Source of the DNA: Pyrrhoderma lamaoense
Lineage: Eukaryota; Basidiomycota; Agaricomycetes; Hymenochaetales; Hymenochaetaceae
Length of the DNA stretch: 64,000 bases
Assembly: GCA_002794735.1 (NCBI GenBank)
Contig: NBAZ01000003.1
Location: 1,860,001-1,924,000 of the forward strand
Direction of reading: 5' to 3'
The notes beneath the pieces were generated by a model. It was not told where the DNA came from and made no database searches. It was given only the letters and a program-made list of their open reading frames with translations. Each line of letters begins with the position of its first letter. The first letter of the stretch is position 1. The position numbers were made by a program, and so were the translations under genes. Below are positions 11,001-23,100 of this stretch, piece after piece.

Positions 11001-13248
11001 AAGTCGTTCAATGGCAATGTTTCTCGAGTCCCCGTAGTAAACATATGTTCTGAGAGAATCAGTTGTGCAGTGTTCCTTAATCTGTAACTCCCAGTTTGAC
11101 ATCACTGAAAGGGGAACGACTGCATGTATGTTAATACGGAATCTTAGTGGAACTGAAGGTGAGTCTACCAATTAGTGTCGCCCGAGAGTAGTTTGAAGGC
11201 ACATCTTTCTTTGTGGCCAAAATTAGTGCGATCATAGTGAGGGTTTTACCCTATGTTGCACCAGTTGAGATGATCATAAGACCCAAGCTTGATTTCACGT
11301 TAAAACTCACCAAGCCCATGCTGTCTGCGCATAAAGCTCCTCTACCAAGTTCGGGAGGATTTTCTTGTAGTGATCTGGTTGCAACTATGGGTTTGGATGT
11401 CAGTAATCAAGTAGGCTCACAAACGAGTTGTAACTTACGATTACAATAATATTCCTTGAGAAGGGATTAGTATTAAAATACTGTCGAAAGTTATAACCAA
11501 ATGCTAACCCTTTTCCCGTTTTTCTTATACTGCCAAAATTGTACCGGCTTTTTGGAGTCTTTCGTGGGTAATTTAGGATATTCGCGGTCAAGACACCACT
11601 GTAACGCTTGTTTCTAATTGATAGTAAATTAGAATTTGTACATGGATGAAGAATAAGTCTTGCACTTGCCTGATGCTTGAGAAGGTCCACTACTAATTCT
11701 CCGCTCGCTATACTAGGAGGATTTGGATGCTCCGGTAATTGAAGTATATCTTCTGTTGGTATGAGGTTATCTAAGAGTGAGCTCCTACGACTCTCATCAT
11801 CCTTTCTTTCTAAATTTGAGAGTATCATCCTTAATTCTTCAGCTTTTTTCAACGCTTCAGCCATCTTCTCGACCTGTGACTTCATCTTGTCTTGTTCTTC
11901 GGGCGTAAGGAGACTAGGCTCTGTGTCAAAACCCATGTACTCATTGTAAGTGCGAATGTGGGGAGTTTCATTGAGACCTGGAATGTCCCTGGAGCCGTCA
12001 GGCCTTGGTGGGGGAAATCCCCGTTGGTGTGGTGTGGCCCATGTCAAAAGACGCTCAAGCCGTTCGCGTTGATCAGAAGCACCGTATATTTTAATCGACC
12101 TGACAGACCGTTATCGTTCAGATAAATTCAATTGTGATATGTTCATCTTAGACGCACATAGGAATATTATAATGACCCCGGTGACTGTGTCCTTGTCATT
12201 TAATTTTACAGGAGACTTAATGTTCTTTTTAAAAAGCGTACCGTTTCCCCTCGTCATAACACCTTCCACAGCTACTAGCCGTGTATCGAGTAAAGGAGAA
12301 AGCTTTGCAGCCACATTTCTCGGCAAGTGACCGACTTGTTCACCCCTTATGTTTAGAACTCGAATTGCGTTGCTAGAGAAAGTATGTATAGTAGAGTTAT
12401 TTCAGTAGATAGATGCTTGCTAACCTATCATATGGATTCTGAGGTTCCCGGACAAGTGTCACTTCCTCTCCAGTGCCAACAAGCCCTAAGATCCAGACAT
12501 TGAGAGTTATGCAAGCTGTGATAGTAAGAGAAGCCCACCTTTATAATACTGCAGGCCAACAACTTGAGTAGAAAGGATGCAATACAAGGCATCCTTATTA
12601 TCTTCTATCATTACAGGCTCGTCTTCGTCATCACTAATGTCGATTACCCTAGACGATGATGGTCTTCGCCTATCGGAGTGGACAGGCGCATTTAATGTAG
12701 TTGGAGCTAATTAAAGTATAAGGTTCTGAGGAGTGTAGGTGTGACGAGTCAGAAAGGATATTAACCTTTACCACTTTTGCTAGTTTGTTCGTGGACACCG
12801 CCAGATAAGCCAGAACTAGAAACTGATAAGGCGTCAATGAGTGATCTGGGTGTTCCCGTCCGGTTTGTTGTTTCCAAACGTCCCCGAGCTATAGCTTGAC
12901 GAATTCTTGTTTGGTCGGAAGTCTTGAGTAATGCGTACTCTTGAACCCGGCCTAGATCTGCCACGGCAAGACTTCTAAGAATATCAGGTGTTACACATTC
13001 CCTATAGCAAAGGAGTTAGAGATTTCTTCACTCTGATACAAACAAGATTCACCAGTGTCTATATCCTACAGAGTTTCCATATTCTCCACTAGTGATATGG
13101 CCATACCGAAGTACTCCTCGGCCTATTGGTATCTTGCATTCCTGGCATTTTACACTAGACGTTTTGCTATACTACGGTCGAAACTCGTTGAGATTGGTGT
13201 GAATAAGGGAGAAATTATGGTTACCTCAATTATGTGTTCTCGAGACAT
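8098..13248 (-). CDS. Rad5/HLTF-like SNF2 ATPase with zf-PARP, HIRAN and RING domains
   Basis: A many-exon gene from ATG 13248 (MSREHIIE) to TAA 8098-8100. Domains in order: a PARP-type zinc-finger-like module (KCQECKIPIGRGVLRYGH, RHW, GCVTP); a HIRAN domain (TLVREPQNPYD, SNAIRVLN, GHLPRNVAAKLSPLLD); SNF2 ATPase motif I in ALCADSMGLGKTLTMIALI; motif II RVILDEGHNIRNP (DEGH form, usual in Rad5/HLTF); motif III WVLSGTPI; a RING finger ECPICFCTLENPRITGCAH AFCLAC with later CPM; then helicase C motifs SLIFSQFTSFLDK, AGALGLNLTVANNVYL, and IDRCNRIGQTKRVHVYQL. Relatives are DNA-damage-tolerance translocases and ubiquitin ligases acting at stalled forks. One intron has a GC donor (GCAAGT at 11669). 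The frame slips by one base at 8586-8587 (expected MDPWW). Convergent with the copper transporter. Confidence 0.85.
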
Positions 13249-13639
13249 TGTAAATATGAATGACTAGATTAATACATGACCTAAGAGGCGGAAGAAGCTA
13301 GAATATTAGGCGTGACCGTGATTAACGCGACGCGTTCAGCCGATTATTATTAATATTACATGCGCGAGTACGCGAACATTACTACTTAATCTAGTTACCT
13401 ACTGCAGTGATGATTGACTCAATTCTCCATATATGCAGAGTTGCAAACCACAGAGTTCACCATATTCGTTTTACAACATTATGCTAGTGGTGCTCGACAC
13501 TGAACGAGATATTGCATCTAGGCTTATCACTTGCCGAGTAGTTTATACGCTTCGTAATTGTTTCTTGCGTTCCATAGGTGATAATGACTTGAACACATAT
13601 ACAAGTACATCATTCTTGGTTATTTGATTTGTAGCCCCT
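13249..13639. other. Intergenic gap between SNF2 and ARPC4
   Basis: About 390 bases, promoter of the SNF2 gene and 3' side of ARPC4. The open frame at 13433-13627 has no recognisable feature and is taken as chance. Confidence 0.4.
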
Positions 13640-14479
13640 TTATTTTATATAGTTGCTACAATAAGGAGAGGCGTCTAAAAACTAAGAATCAAACTAAATC
13701 AGAGGTTAGTACGTATGGACCATATACAAAGGGGTGAGTGGAGGTAACTCACGGCAGAAAGGTATGATTCAGCAACTGTACGTGCTCGGGCGTTTAAGCT
13801 GAGCTTCATCTCGCTGATTTCCTTATCTACCTCTTCCATGAACTGTATTATGAAATCCACTATTTTATGTTTTAGCATCGTCTCCGAGTGATTGTTAGTA
13901 ATCAGAAACGAGATATCATAGCCCTATAGCGTATTTGTGTGGATATTATACTTTAAGAAAGAGTAAAATGCTTGACAGATATACGACTTACGGCCACAGG
14001 CTTTCTCCGTAGTACAATGAAGCTTTCAGCTCGCTGCATCATGAACCTTGTGAATTTATGACATAAAATACGCTCGATTTCATCAGCTTGCTTTATCTTA
14101 ATGCTAACGCGGATAGAGTTTATTGAGGGCTCAATGAGAACCCGCTCGTTCTCGTTTCTCGAAATAGTCAATGGATTCAATAGCACTTCTTTCGAAGCTC
14201 TATGCGCCAGTGTTAGCTGTAGTATCGATACAGATGGATGAAGTTTCACCAACCGCACTTCTACCTCTGGCTTGTTATGCCTTTCGACCACCTTTACAAC
14301 TCTATCAATGATGGATGAGCGGACGATGGTGACTGATACAGACCTGAGATGGGAAATCCTGAAGGGTGAGAGCCGCCGTGAGAGTCGAGCGTACAGCGGC
14401 AACATATGGTCTGAGGACGTTTGACTGTATAATCAAGATCAATGGGCTTGCTATAATCTTGTACGAGACAGCTCACCAT
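13640..14479 (-). CDS. ARPC4: Arp2/3 complex subunit 4 (p20)
   Basis: Start ATG at 14479 is followed at once by an intron; the spliced N-terminus is [20 protein letters not shown] then TLQDFPSQ. Later exons give [73 protein letters not shown] and [20 protein letters not shown], with [20 protein letters not shown] near the end. This matches ARPC4 along its whole length (about 168 aa). ARPC4 and ARPC2 form the core of the Arp2/3 complex that nucleates branched actin, for example at endocytic patches. The exact C-terminus is uncertain: after YLSA there is a GTGAGT donor, and the next acceptor leads to a stop at 13640-13642. Shares a 182-bp divergent promoter with the FKBP gene. Confidence 0.9.
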
Positions 14480-14661
14480 ATTGTATGAGCAGCGCGAGTG
14501 AAACGAGTTAATGACGATAGAATGCTGCTAATTCTTCCAGTTATGTATGTGAGAAACGCACGTGACAACTAGTTCAAAAAGATTCGATTTGAAAAAAAAA
14601 AAAAAAACTTGGTCCAGTAGACACTACGTCTTTTGACACCATTAAAAAAGCTCTGTAAAAA
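14480..14661. promoter_or_regulatory. Bidirectional promoter, ARPC4 / FKBP
   Basis: The start codons of ARPC4 (-) and the FKBP gene (+) are only 182 bases apart with no other gene between, so both promoters must lie here or overlap. A poly-A run of 15 sits at 14592-14606. No specific factor site is claimed. Confidence 0.5.
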
Positions 14662-16209
14662 ATGGCAAACAATACCTCTGTCGCAGTTTGGTAAGATATC
14701 ACAGTGGTAGCATATATGCTTGATCTGACAATCAACTTAGGAGTGTTGTCGTCAAACCTGGCAAGCCCGTCAGCTTTGTCGCTCAGGCTGATATTCGCAT
14801 TACTGGAGCTGCCCTTGATGCAACGCTCGCGAATGAAACCTCCCGCTCCTCTGTAAAACTCACCTATGAACGCTTCCCAGATGAGTCGGATGACGAACAA
14901 GAGGAAGAGGAATCCGTGCCTACTTCGACTACTATCCTTTGTTCTTTGACTCCAGGAAAGGTATCAACTCGGTTCGCTTTCATCTATCATATACAATGAA
15001 AATTTAGCAATTTCTTAGATTGAACAATCTCCTTTGGACATAATCATTAATGAAGACTTTCAAGCAAAACTTGAAGTAGTTGGAGAAAAGTTTGTTTGAA
15101 TTTTGTTACTTACTGAATAGCTACTCATACGACTATCATAAAACAGTACTGTTCATCTTAGTGGCAACTATATCAGTAAGTCTCCTCTCATCCCCTATCG
15201 TTTTAATACTCTAATGTAATGGGTCTAGTCCAACGAGCCGATCCTTCGGACAGTGATGAAGAGGATGAGCTTGATGAAGAAGATGCGTATCATCTTGATG
15301 AAGTAAGCTCCGATGTTCTCGAAGATCCAGACGAACTCATGGATGAAGATGAAGATATTGAGGGAGCGTTAGTATACAGCTTAACACCTCTCTGTGGCCC
15401 GTATCTCATTCTGATATCTAATCTTCTAGCCATATTGAAGAGATCGAGGAAGATGAGGAGGATGAAGAGGAAGAGAAAAAAGATGCACCCGTTTCAAAAA
15501 AGCGTTCACTTGAAGAGGCTTCCGAGAATGACGGTGAAAAACTGACAAAGTCTCAGAAGAAGAGACTCGCCAAGAAGTTGAAGGCTGAAAATGGCAAGGC
15601 TGTACCAGTTGAAGGAAAGCCTGAGGCAAAAAAGGAGAAGGCGAAAGAGGAAGATGCAAGCAATGACAACAAAAAGGACAAGAAGGCAAAAAAGAATGAA
15701 AAGAAGGAAGAACAAAAAGATGCTAAAGCTTCTTCTTCCGATTTGAAGACTACAGACAGTGGCTTAAAGATAAAGGATGTTAAGGTTGGTTCTGGGAAAG
15801 CCGTCAAAAAGGGTGATTCGGTTTCAATGAGATATATCGGCAAGTTCACGGATGGAAAAGTTTTCGACTCAAATACAAAGGGAACTCCGGTATTTATTTT
15901 CTCAATGTTATCTTTAAGTAAATATATTCTGACGATTTTGACTGTTACTCGTCTATCAGTTCAAATTCACAATTGGTAGAAATGAGGTCATTAAGGGATG
16001 GGAAGAAGGCATCCTAGGAATGCAAGCTGGTGGTGAACGACTTCTCGTTGTGCCCCAAAACTCGGTTATGGTAACCGCAAGATGGATGGGATCCCTGCAA
16101 ACTCGACTTTGAGGTTTGGTATGTGTGCCTAAATATCAAACTCATTATCAAATTCTCATTTTGTCCTGTCTTCCCTTTTATAGAGGTCAAATTGCTTTCA
16201 ATCAATTGA
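14662..16209 (+). CDS. Nucleolar FKBP-type peptidyl-prolyl isomerase (Fpr3/Fpr4 type)
   Basis: Begins [20 protein letters not shown]. The N-terminal part is a nucleoplasmin-like domain ([49 protein letters not shown]). Two acidic stretches and a long Lys/Glu-rich segment follow ([11 protein letters not shown], then [20 protein letters not shown]), and finally an FKBP domain: [64 protein letters not shown]. The last exon gives [12 protein letters not shown]. This architecture marks histone-chaperone/prolyl isomerases of nucleolar chromatin. The frame slips by one base at the CCCC run 16053-16056: the expected [20 protein letters not shown] is encoded one frame over. Adding one C restores it. 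Confidence 0.88.
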
Positions 16210-16354
16210 ATTTCTGTAACTCAGTATCTAAAAAAAAACGAAGTCGTGTCTCGTCTAGTGTTGTGTTTACTACATATGTAATACATTGTGCTAGTTTTTT
16301 TGTACTAAGGCACATCGCTTTAGCTTAAGAAAATACACATAAGACTAAGTAATT

Positions 16355-18371
16355 TTATTGTTGTCCTTCAGGTTTCAATGAACTCCTCCCTGCACGTAAT
16401 ATCTCATCTGTTGAGAGTAGATTAACGGCTATCACGGAACTGAACAATCGTTTTAGACAATCTTTCATAGCAAACATGCTTAAAGAGAGTACATACCACG
16501 AGTGGAGCATTTGTCTCTTGACTCTGTAGTTATCCCATATGCCTGCAACAGTTGGGTCAATTGGTTCACCTGACTGCAAGTCAAGACCAACAACATTCCC
16601 TTCTGCAGCTTCATCTTGCAGGGCGACAACTGCATCTTGCACATCGAAGCCACCATTTTGTGCCAATGTCTTGGGTATGATGAGCAAAGCGTCAGCATAC
16701 GCTTGTACTCCCATTTTTGCTCGTCCTTTTGCCGAGCGTTTCACAGGACCTGCAAGATGATTTGCGCATGCAACTTCGAATGCACCAGCTCCAGGAATGA
16801 GGGCAGCATCTTCAAGTGCATTTTTTGCGGCGCGTAATCCATCACGTAATGCATCATTAATTTGAGATAAGGTATGTGCATTGGGGCCTTTGATCAACAA
16901 CGTGACAGACTTCGGGTCCTTCACTTCCTCGACGAAAGTATATTTCTCCTCACCAAGCGTGTGCTCATAAACAAGTCCCGCCCACCCAAGCACATCTGGA
17001 GTGAGATCATCTACAGAATTCTGGGCAGTTCCGCCGCAGACAAGTTGTAATCTGAAATTTACCTTAGTATATATTTAGATATGATGAACCAATGAGGGGG
17101 TTTACCTCTCCATGTTGCGTCGTTTTGCTCTTCTTAATGCAAAGATACCATTCTTTACAAGCACGTCTAAGCTAAGTGGGTCAATACCCTTCTGGTTAAT
17201 GACAACAAATCCTTTCTTCTTCCCCTTTGCGTCAACCGCCTGGTCGCAAACGAGGTTTTTGAGCTCCACAATTTTCTTCAACTTCGCATCCAAGAACTTC
17301 CTTTCAGATTCAACGAGCTTCTCCCGTTGTTCGGCAGATGAGTAGAAGAAACCGGAGTTCACCTCCCTTGATATGCACGGCAATCAGCGAGAAGAATTAG
17401 TATTTCAGGATATGTACGTACGTCTTTTCATATTCAAGACTGACATTTAGCGTCAGAATGAATGCATTCTCGACACGTTTCGGCATGTCCGGGTGGCGTG
17501 CTCCGTGGTCGAGCACTAACCCTCGGACTAATTGTGTTTCCTGGGCGGTACGATGCTGCATTTTCATAATTTCGACCATGTGTAAATCAATTGGCTCCTG
17601 CCAGGCATTTTCAGAGCCTGGGGAGGCGGAGGGGGACGAATAGCAAGAATAGCATCTACAACATCGGCAGCAAGCTTCGTTGCAAGAGATCCGGAGAGTT
17701 TCGTTGAAAGTGAGGTATGAACAACATTTATGAGTGTTGCCCGATCCATATTTAACGGCTGCTTGAACTTGTCTAAGAACTGAAAGAATCAATGAAGCCT
17801 CAGTAAAGATGAATTTTAATACAATGATACCCAATCTAGATCTCATACGCACACTTAAAGCCTCCTTTTTTGCAATATCGTACCCATCCGCAATGACTGT
17901 CGGATGTACGCCCTCAGAGGTGTATCTGTCGGCTTGTTTAAGAAGCTCTCCAACGAGTAAAACAACAGAAGTTGTGCCATCCCCAACTTGATCATCTTGG
18001 GCGACTGCAGTACGAGCAATCATAGCAGCAGTAGGGTTCTGGATTTGCATTTCTGATAGTAAGACCTTGCCGTCCTTTGTCATTTTAATTTGCCCTGCAC
18101 CATCCACAAGCATCTTTAGTGTCCCTCGAGGACCTGATACGCATCATGTTAGTGATATACTATATCTAAGCTCCATATATGCATACCAAGATTACTCTTT
18201 ACTACATTGGCTAGCCCCATCGCGCCATTTGTATTGACCTATACCATATAGAGCAGAAAAAGTAATCAGAGAGCATGATTTTATCAACAGAGCAACCATA
18301 CTTACTTGTAGAGCAGCAGCCCTTCGTATACTTTCAGCTCTTGGATTTATAAGCTCGATGCTGCTTGACAT
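16355..18371 (-). CDS. CCT6: T-complex protein 1 subunit zeta (CCT6)
   Basis: Spliced N-terminus [40 protein letters not shown], then [20 protein letters not shown]. The group II chaperonin ATP motif is seen as [20 protein letters not shown]. Apical and lower segments follow: [60 protein letters not shown], and the C-terminus [21 protein letters not shown]. The product is one of eight subunits of the cytosolic TRiC chaperonin folding actin and tubulin. The frame slips by one base at the C run 17620-17623 (minus-strand CCCC), just after ILAIRPPP; adding one C joins it to [17 protein letters not shown]. Stop at 16355-16357, convergent with the FKBP gene 145 bp away. Confidence 0.92.
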
Positions 18372-18693
18372 GATTATCAGTACTAAAGGTGCCTTGTAGA
18401 CGATGGATAGATTGTCACTTGTGTGTTTGAGTAGACGCGTACTAAATTTCAGTAACATGTAACGCTTTCTTCCATCAAGTGACTATAGTACTTATGACGA
18501 CAATGTTGTCACGCCTCATATGTATAATTATAATTACTTGTGACAAACATGAGGGCGTAAAATACAATATTGTCACAGTAGAAACTAGTATTTTATAATT
18601 ATTATAAGGAATTATCAGGTCTTTCAGCGGATTTCAATGCTCCGGGTCTCCGGGTAGCCAAATCACACGCCTTGCAATTCTATAAGCTTACCC
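18372..18693. promoter_or_regulatory. Divergent promoter region, CCT6 / SDR
   Basis: About 320 bases between the two starts. The region 18480-18590 contains repeated TTGTCAC/GTGACAA words in both orientations and small palindromes (GACAATGTTGTC, ACAATATTGT), plus CGCCTCAT facing ATGAGGGCG. This could be an old miniature inverted-repeat insertion or a cluster of binding sites; the sequence alone does not decide. Confidence 0.35.
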
Positions 18694-20138
18694 GTGCTAC
18701 TTGCTCAGTGGCGTTTACATGAATCGTCTACTGCAATAGCTATGTCCGTTAATAAAGCTATGTCAGAAAATCAGAATGTATCTTACCAAAAAACCTTAAA
18801 ACGTATCGAAAACATTCGATCCCAATTGAAAGCATCTCAGGGTGCGGGTCTTCTACAGGACAAGGTTTGCATCATTACGGGAGTTGGCTCACTTAAAGGT
18901 ATCGGGTACGTGAGCTTCGCTAACTTCTATCTACAAATAGTTTTCTGATTAATTTGTATGTATTGATTATCAGTCGTGCTACCGCTATACTCTTTGCTCA
19001 TGAAGGTAACTGAACTCAAGGGGAACATACCAGAATCCGCGTTAACGTCGAGTTATAGGAGCAAAACACCTTTATCTACTAGACTTCGATGGTGAAAACC
19101 TTCCAAGTTTAAAGAAGGAGATCGAAGATTCCTATCCCGGTACCAAGGTTACAACCATTCAAGGGGATGCTTCGGACGAAAAAGTGATCGAAAATACTTG
19201 TAAACGAGCAATGCAGGACGAAGGCAGGCTCGACGTCTTCTTCGCGAACGTATGTTTGAATATCTGACAGTGTGCTAAATTGAGTATAGCGCGGTCCTGA
19301 CACCATAATGATAATCCAGGCAGGTATCGTTTCATTAGGTAATATGTATGACCTCACAGAGGATATGTTCATGAAGACCATGAAAGTGAATGCTTTCAGT
19401 GCCTTCCTCGCTATAAAGTATGCGTCTATAGAAATGAAAAAGGCCAACCCTTCGGTTGGGAAGCTTGATGGTGGGGGAAGCATTATTCTAACAGCCTCAG
19501 GTTTGTTATAACTATGATATCTCGAATAATAAATCTCATGTCGCAATCCTTAGTGGCTGGTCTCCGTTCAGGTGCTGGGACTGTTGATTGTAAGATTCAA
19601 TTGTTGTTCTTATTGTCAGGGATCTTAATAATGATTTCAGATTCAGCAAGCAAAGCTGCGTGAGTCTCAATCCGAGGATACATTTATAGCTTGGTTTGAC
19701 ACGTTTTAGTGTTAATAATATGGCACAGACTGCCGCGTATCAGCTTGCAAGGACCAACATCCGAGTCAACTCTATATGTCCCGGGCTAATTGAAACGGGG
19801 ATGACCAGTAATGTATTCCAGATGGCCCGCCAACGTGGTACTGCATCTAAGATAGGACAATTAAATCCACTTGGCCGATATGGTGTCGCAGAAGGTAAGG
19901 AGCCCCAATATAAACTTTCTAATACGACTGACGAACGACCAATGTCCCTTTTGCAGAGATAGCACGAGCTGCCTTGTTTCTAGCATCAGGTGAGAATCAC
20001 AACTACGAATTCCGTGTGAATATAAATCATTTATTGGGGATAAACGCAGATCAGTCAAGCTATGTGAACGCACAGAATGTTATTGTGGATGGGGGGTTAT
20101 CTGGGTCACACCCCGTTGTTCCCGGTAAATCGTATTGA
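18694..20138 (+). CDS. Short-chain dehydrogenase/reductase
   Basis: Spliced from about seven exons with no frame slip seen. The N-terminal Rossmann motif is KVCIITGVGSLKGIGRATAI (TGxxxxxGIG form), followed by the adenine-ring acidic position DFDG, the NAG motif VFFANAGIVSLGNMYDL, the catalytic Ser in GGSIILTASVAGLRSGAGTV, and the YxxxK active site DYSASKAA. The tail has RTNIRVNSICPGLIETGMTS, EEIARAALFLASDQSSYVNA and VIVDGGLSGSHPVVPG. The first in-frame ATG is 18694; internal methionines at 18742 and 18760 are alternative starts. The substrate cannot be named; the Asp after the second strand suggests NAD(H) preference (family-based inference). Divergent from CCT6. Confidence 0.88.
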
Positions 20139-23100
20139 TTAATAGTGTAGTTAGCATCATGATATCTTGGTATCCACTTGAGATGTAAGCTCATGTATAG
20201 AAAACGAGTATAATCGACAAGGAAAATGACAAAAACTCCAATCCGTCGTGCCTATACCTGTAATTCGTGCCCTTAAATTAGCTTGATTTCTTCCTTATGT
20301 AGTTTTCCTAAGAAACATCTTACTAAGAAGATACATCTACCAATAATGGTTTATTGTGTATTTGTCTAGCCCGTCCATTACTACAACAGATAGGAGTAGA
20401 TTACTGGCCATTGATTATAATCAGAATAACCAAATAGAAGGACCCTGATGCTAGAAACGAAGGACGAGAGGTCAAGTTCGGAAGGGGTTCCCAGATACTG
20501 GGCGAACTAGGGGGTGATGACACAGGAAATAGCGGCGAAGTCGTAGGGTTACGGCACACGATCAGGTGTACAGACTGGCGGCCTTGTATATGGATTATGT
20601 TAAGAGTCTCTTTTGATTTTCCCAATCATGATTGCTTCTTCAAGCTCCCCTCTCTTTTGTCCGTCTCCGTCTACTGTATACATGGAGAACGCATTTCTTC
20701 AGGCACTTCACAGACCAGCTTCCATTCACATTCTTGTTCAACGAGCCGATAACCTATAAGGCTATGGCGATCAGACATTGTGATGCGACTACTCCTGAAA
20801 AAGGATGAGGGGTATATCAGAGGTTCGCGGAAGCAAATCCATATACCCTTTGTAGTCTGGGGACACGCTGTTAACCAGATCGTCCACAATCGACTCTAGG
20901 ACCTCAAGGCCTGTACCCTGTGGTGTTAAATGGTCAAAAGTAATGCTTTAAGGAAGTTGAGCTTCTCCAAGCATATCTCCAGAGAAGTGGCAGTGTTTTG
21001 GACCCACAAAGAAGGGTATGGACTATAGCCAGATAAAGTCCCTGTTACGGTTATTGGGCCGCTTAAAACCCATAGTATAGAGTCTTACACTTCCGTTAGC
21101 CCTATCTTATGACAAAAAATGTCACCACTTGCGAAGGACAAATTGATGAGCGCTAAGACAACTCGGATGTTACGGCATCCGCATTGCATCGAACCGCTTT
21201 AGGCCGCCAGCTCAGTGACAACACTTGCTACTTCTTGTGCACAGAACGTTTCATATTCAGGAATCTGGCATCTTTGCTGCGTAGTATGCCTTTATAAATG
21301 TGGGGAATGATCTAGCACTTCTTCCTCGAATATTCTTCAAGACTGTCTGAAGTATACGTCCAGAAAATCCGTAAGTCTAACATCCATTATGCTCGTTGAA
21401 ATAAAGCTCATTCAGATCATCTTGACTGCAATTTTTGGGACTTTGCAAATTAGTGTCAGAGGACCGTACGTAGTGGTGACTTAATGGATGGACCTTACTA
21501 GATTGACGATCTTACTCGTCCATATTGAGCCAAGTCGTACAATATCATGATTGTAAGTACAAAACTGCGAAAATCACTTAAAGGACCACACCTAGATATC
21601 TATGCTTTATAGTTAAACACTCATTGTGAGAAAAGGGTGAAAAAGATCACGGATGGATTTATGGAAGGAGAAAAAGAGTAGCACTCACATAGGAGTTGTA
21701 TTCAGTCTTACGTCCACTCCCATGGTATCACGTTCAGAATATCAACGGGGTGAACTAAACCCGTTGCATCTGCACGAGAGACATGTGAGGGACGATGGAC
21801 AGAGTACACCCCAGCAAGTGTTGGGCATCCGATACTCAATTAATCCATGTGTCACATAAAATAAGGCATAAGTAGTCCCAGACCCAACTGACAACACAAG
21901 AAAAAGACTTGTAGCAACCATTTGTCATACACCCATTATAGATGATGTCCTTGACGAACATATACCAATGTCAAACATCTTATCTTGTAGTTGGGTATAG
22001 GAAATGATGTAAGTGAAAGAAGTGTCCTGAGGCGGAGCCGTTGAAAAGATTAATTCCTAGCTGAGCATTCACGTACCACATTGTCCGACCCCCGAAACTA
22101 AAAGAATACACCGATATGCATCATATGCGTTTATGATGTGTCCAATAATGTTACACGTTATACGTAGAAGTGAAGCCGTTGAAAGGGTATTGCAAAGTAA
22201 GGGAAAGGGAAAAGATGAGGGGATGGGGATTCGAGAGAGCTTAAAGTCCTGTCCTTATATCTTTTGTCTACACTCATCGACCATATTTTTCTTTCGATCA
22301 GAATATCCTACCAACTTCGCTCGAGGAGGGCACGATGCCAGGGTTTATCGCTGTCAGCTTTACCTCGTGAACACCAAATTTTAATCTGGAGCGTCTGATT
22401 ATGAACGATAGCTAGGTTCACACCACATCCTTTTCATACCCGTCGGCCGAGAATTTGCCCTTTACGTGCAATTTCATCTAGTTTTACTCTTTATCTCTTA
22501 GGAGGGAAAGGTTTCAGCATCCATTAGGCTTTAAAGTGCTCCTCATGGTGCTAGCGATCACTGCTGAATATCGGTATGTACTGGAGAATCCCTGCAAGAC
22601 CCTTGGGTCGATCCGGTCCGGCCCTCAGTACACAGAGTAGTCTACCGCTTTACAGCTCAAATGAACTAGCAACTTGGTGCGTTTTCACGTCGACTGCCTT
22701 ATCTGTGCTGTTAATTGATATTCGGACCAGCCCCAATTCAGATATAGAGGCCTTTATTACAAGCTCTCCCCACTGATCATCTAACCATATTTGACGCCAA
22801 TCTATAGTGACGCTCAGTATCAAGGTAAAGGTATGATTACCCCCATGTGTCGATCAGTAATGCTCCTTACAGATATTTCTTTGACCCTCCCAATCTAGCT
22901 ACAAAAGTTTGGTTGCTGGAGTCTCCTAGAATCTTCCGTGTTCTTGACTATCGATCCTGCAGTTTCTGATCAGGTACCTCATTAGAACGCTTTCGGCGTT
23001 CTACGTACATTATCTCTGGATACATAGTCATCTATGTTCAAGATCGATACGATAAACATCGAGAGTATGGCATAATTGGGGCTAATAGCCTTAACATGTG

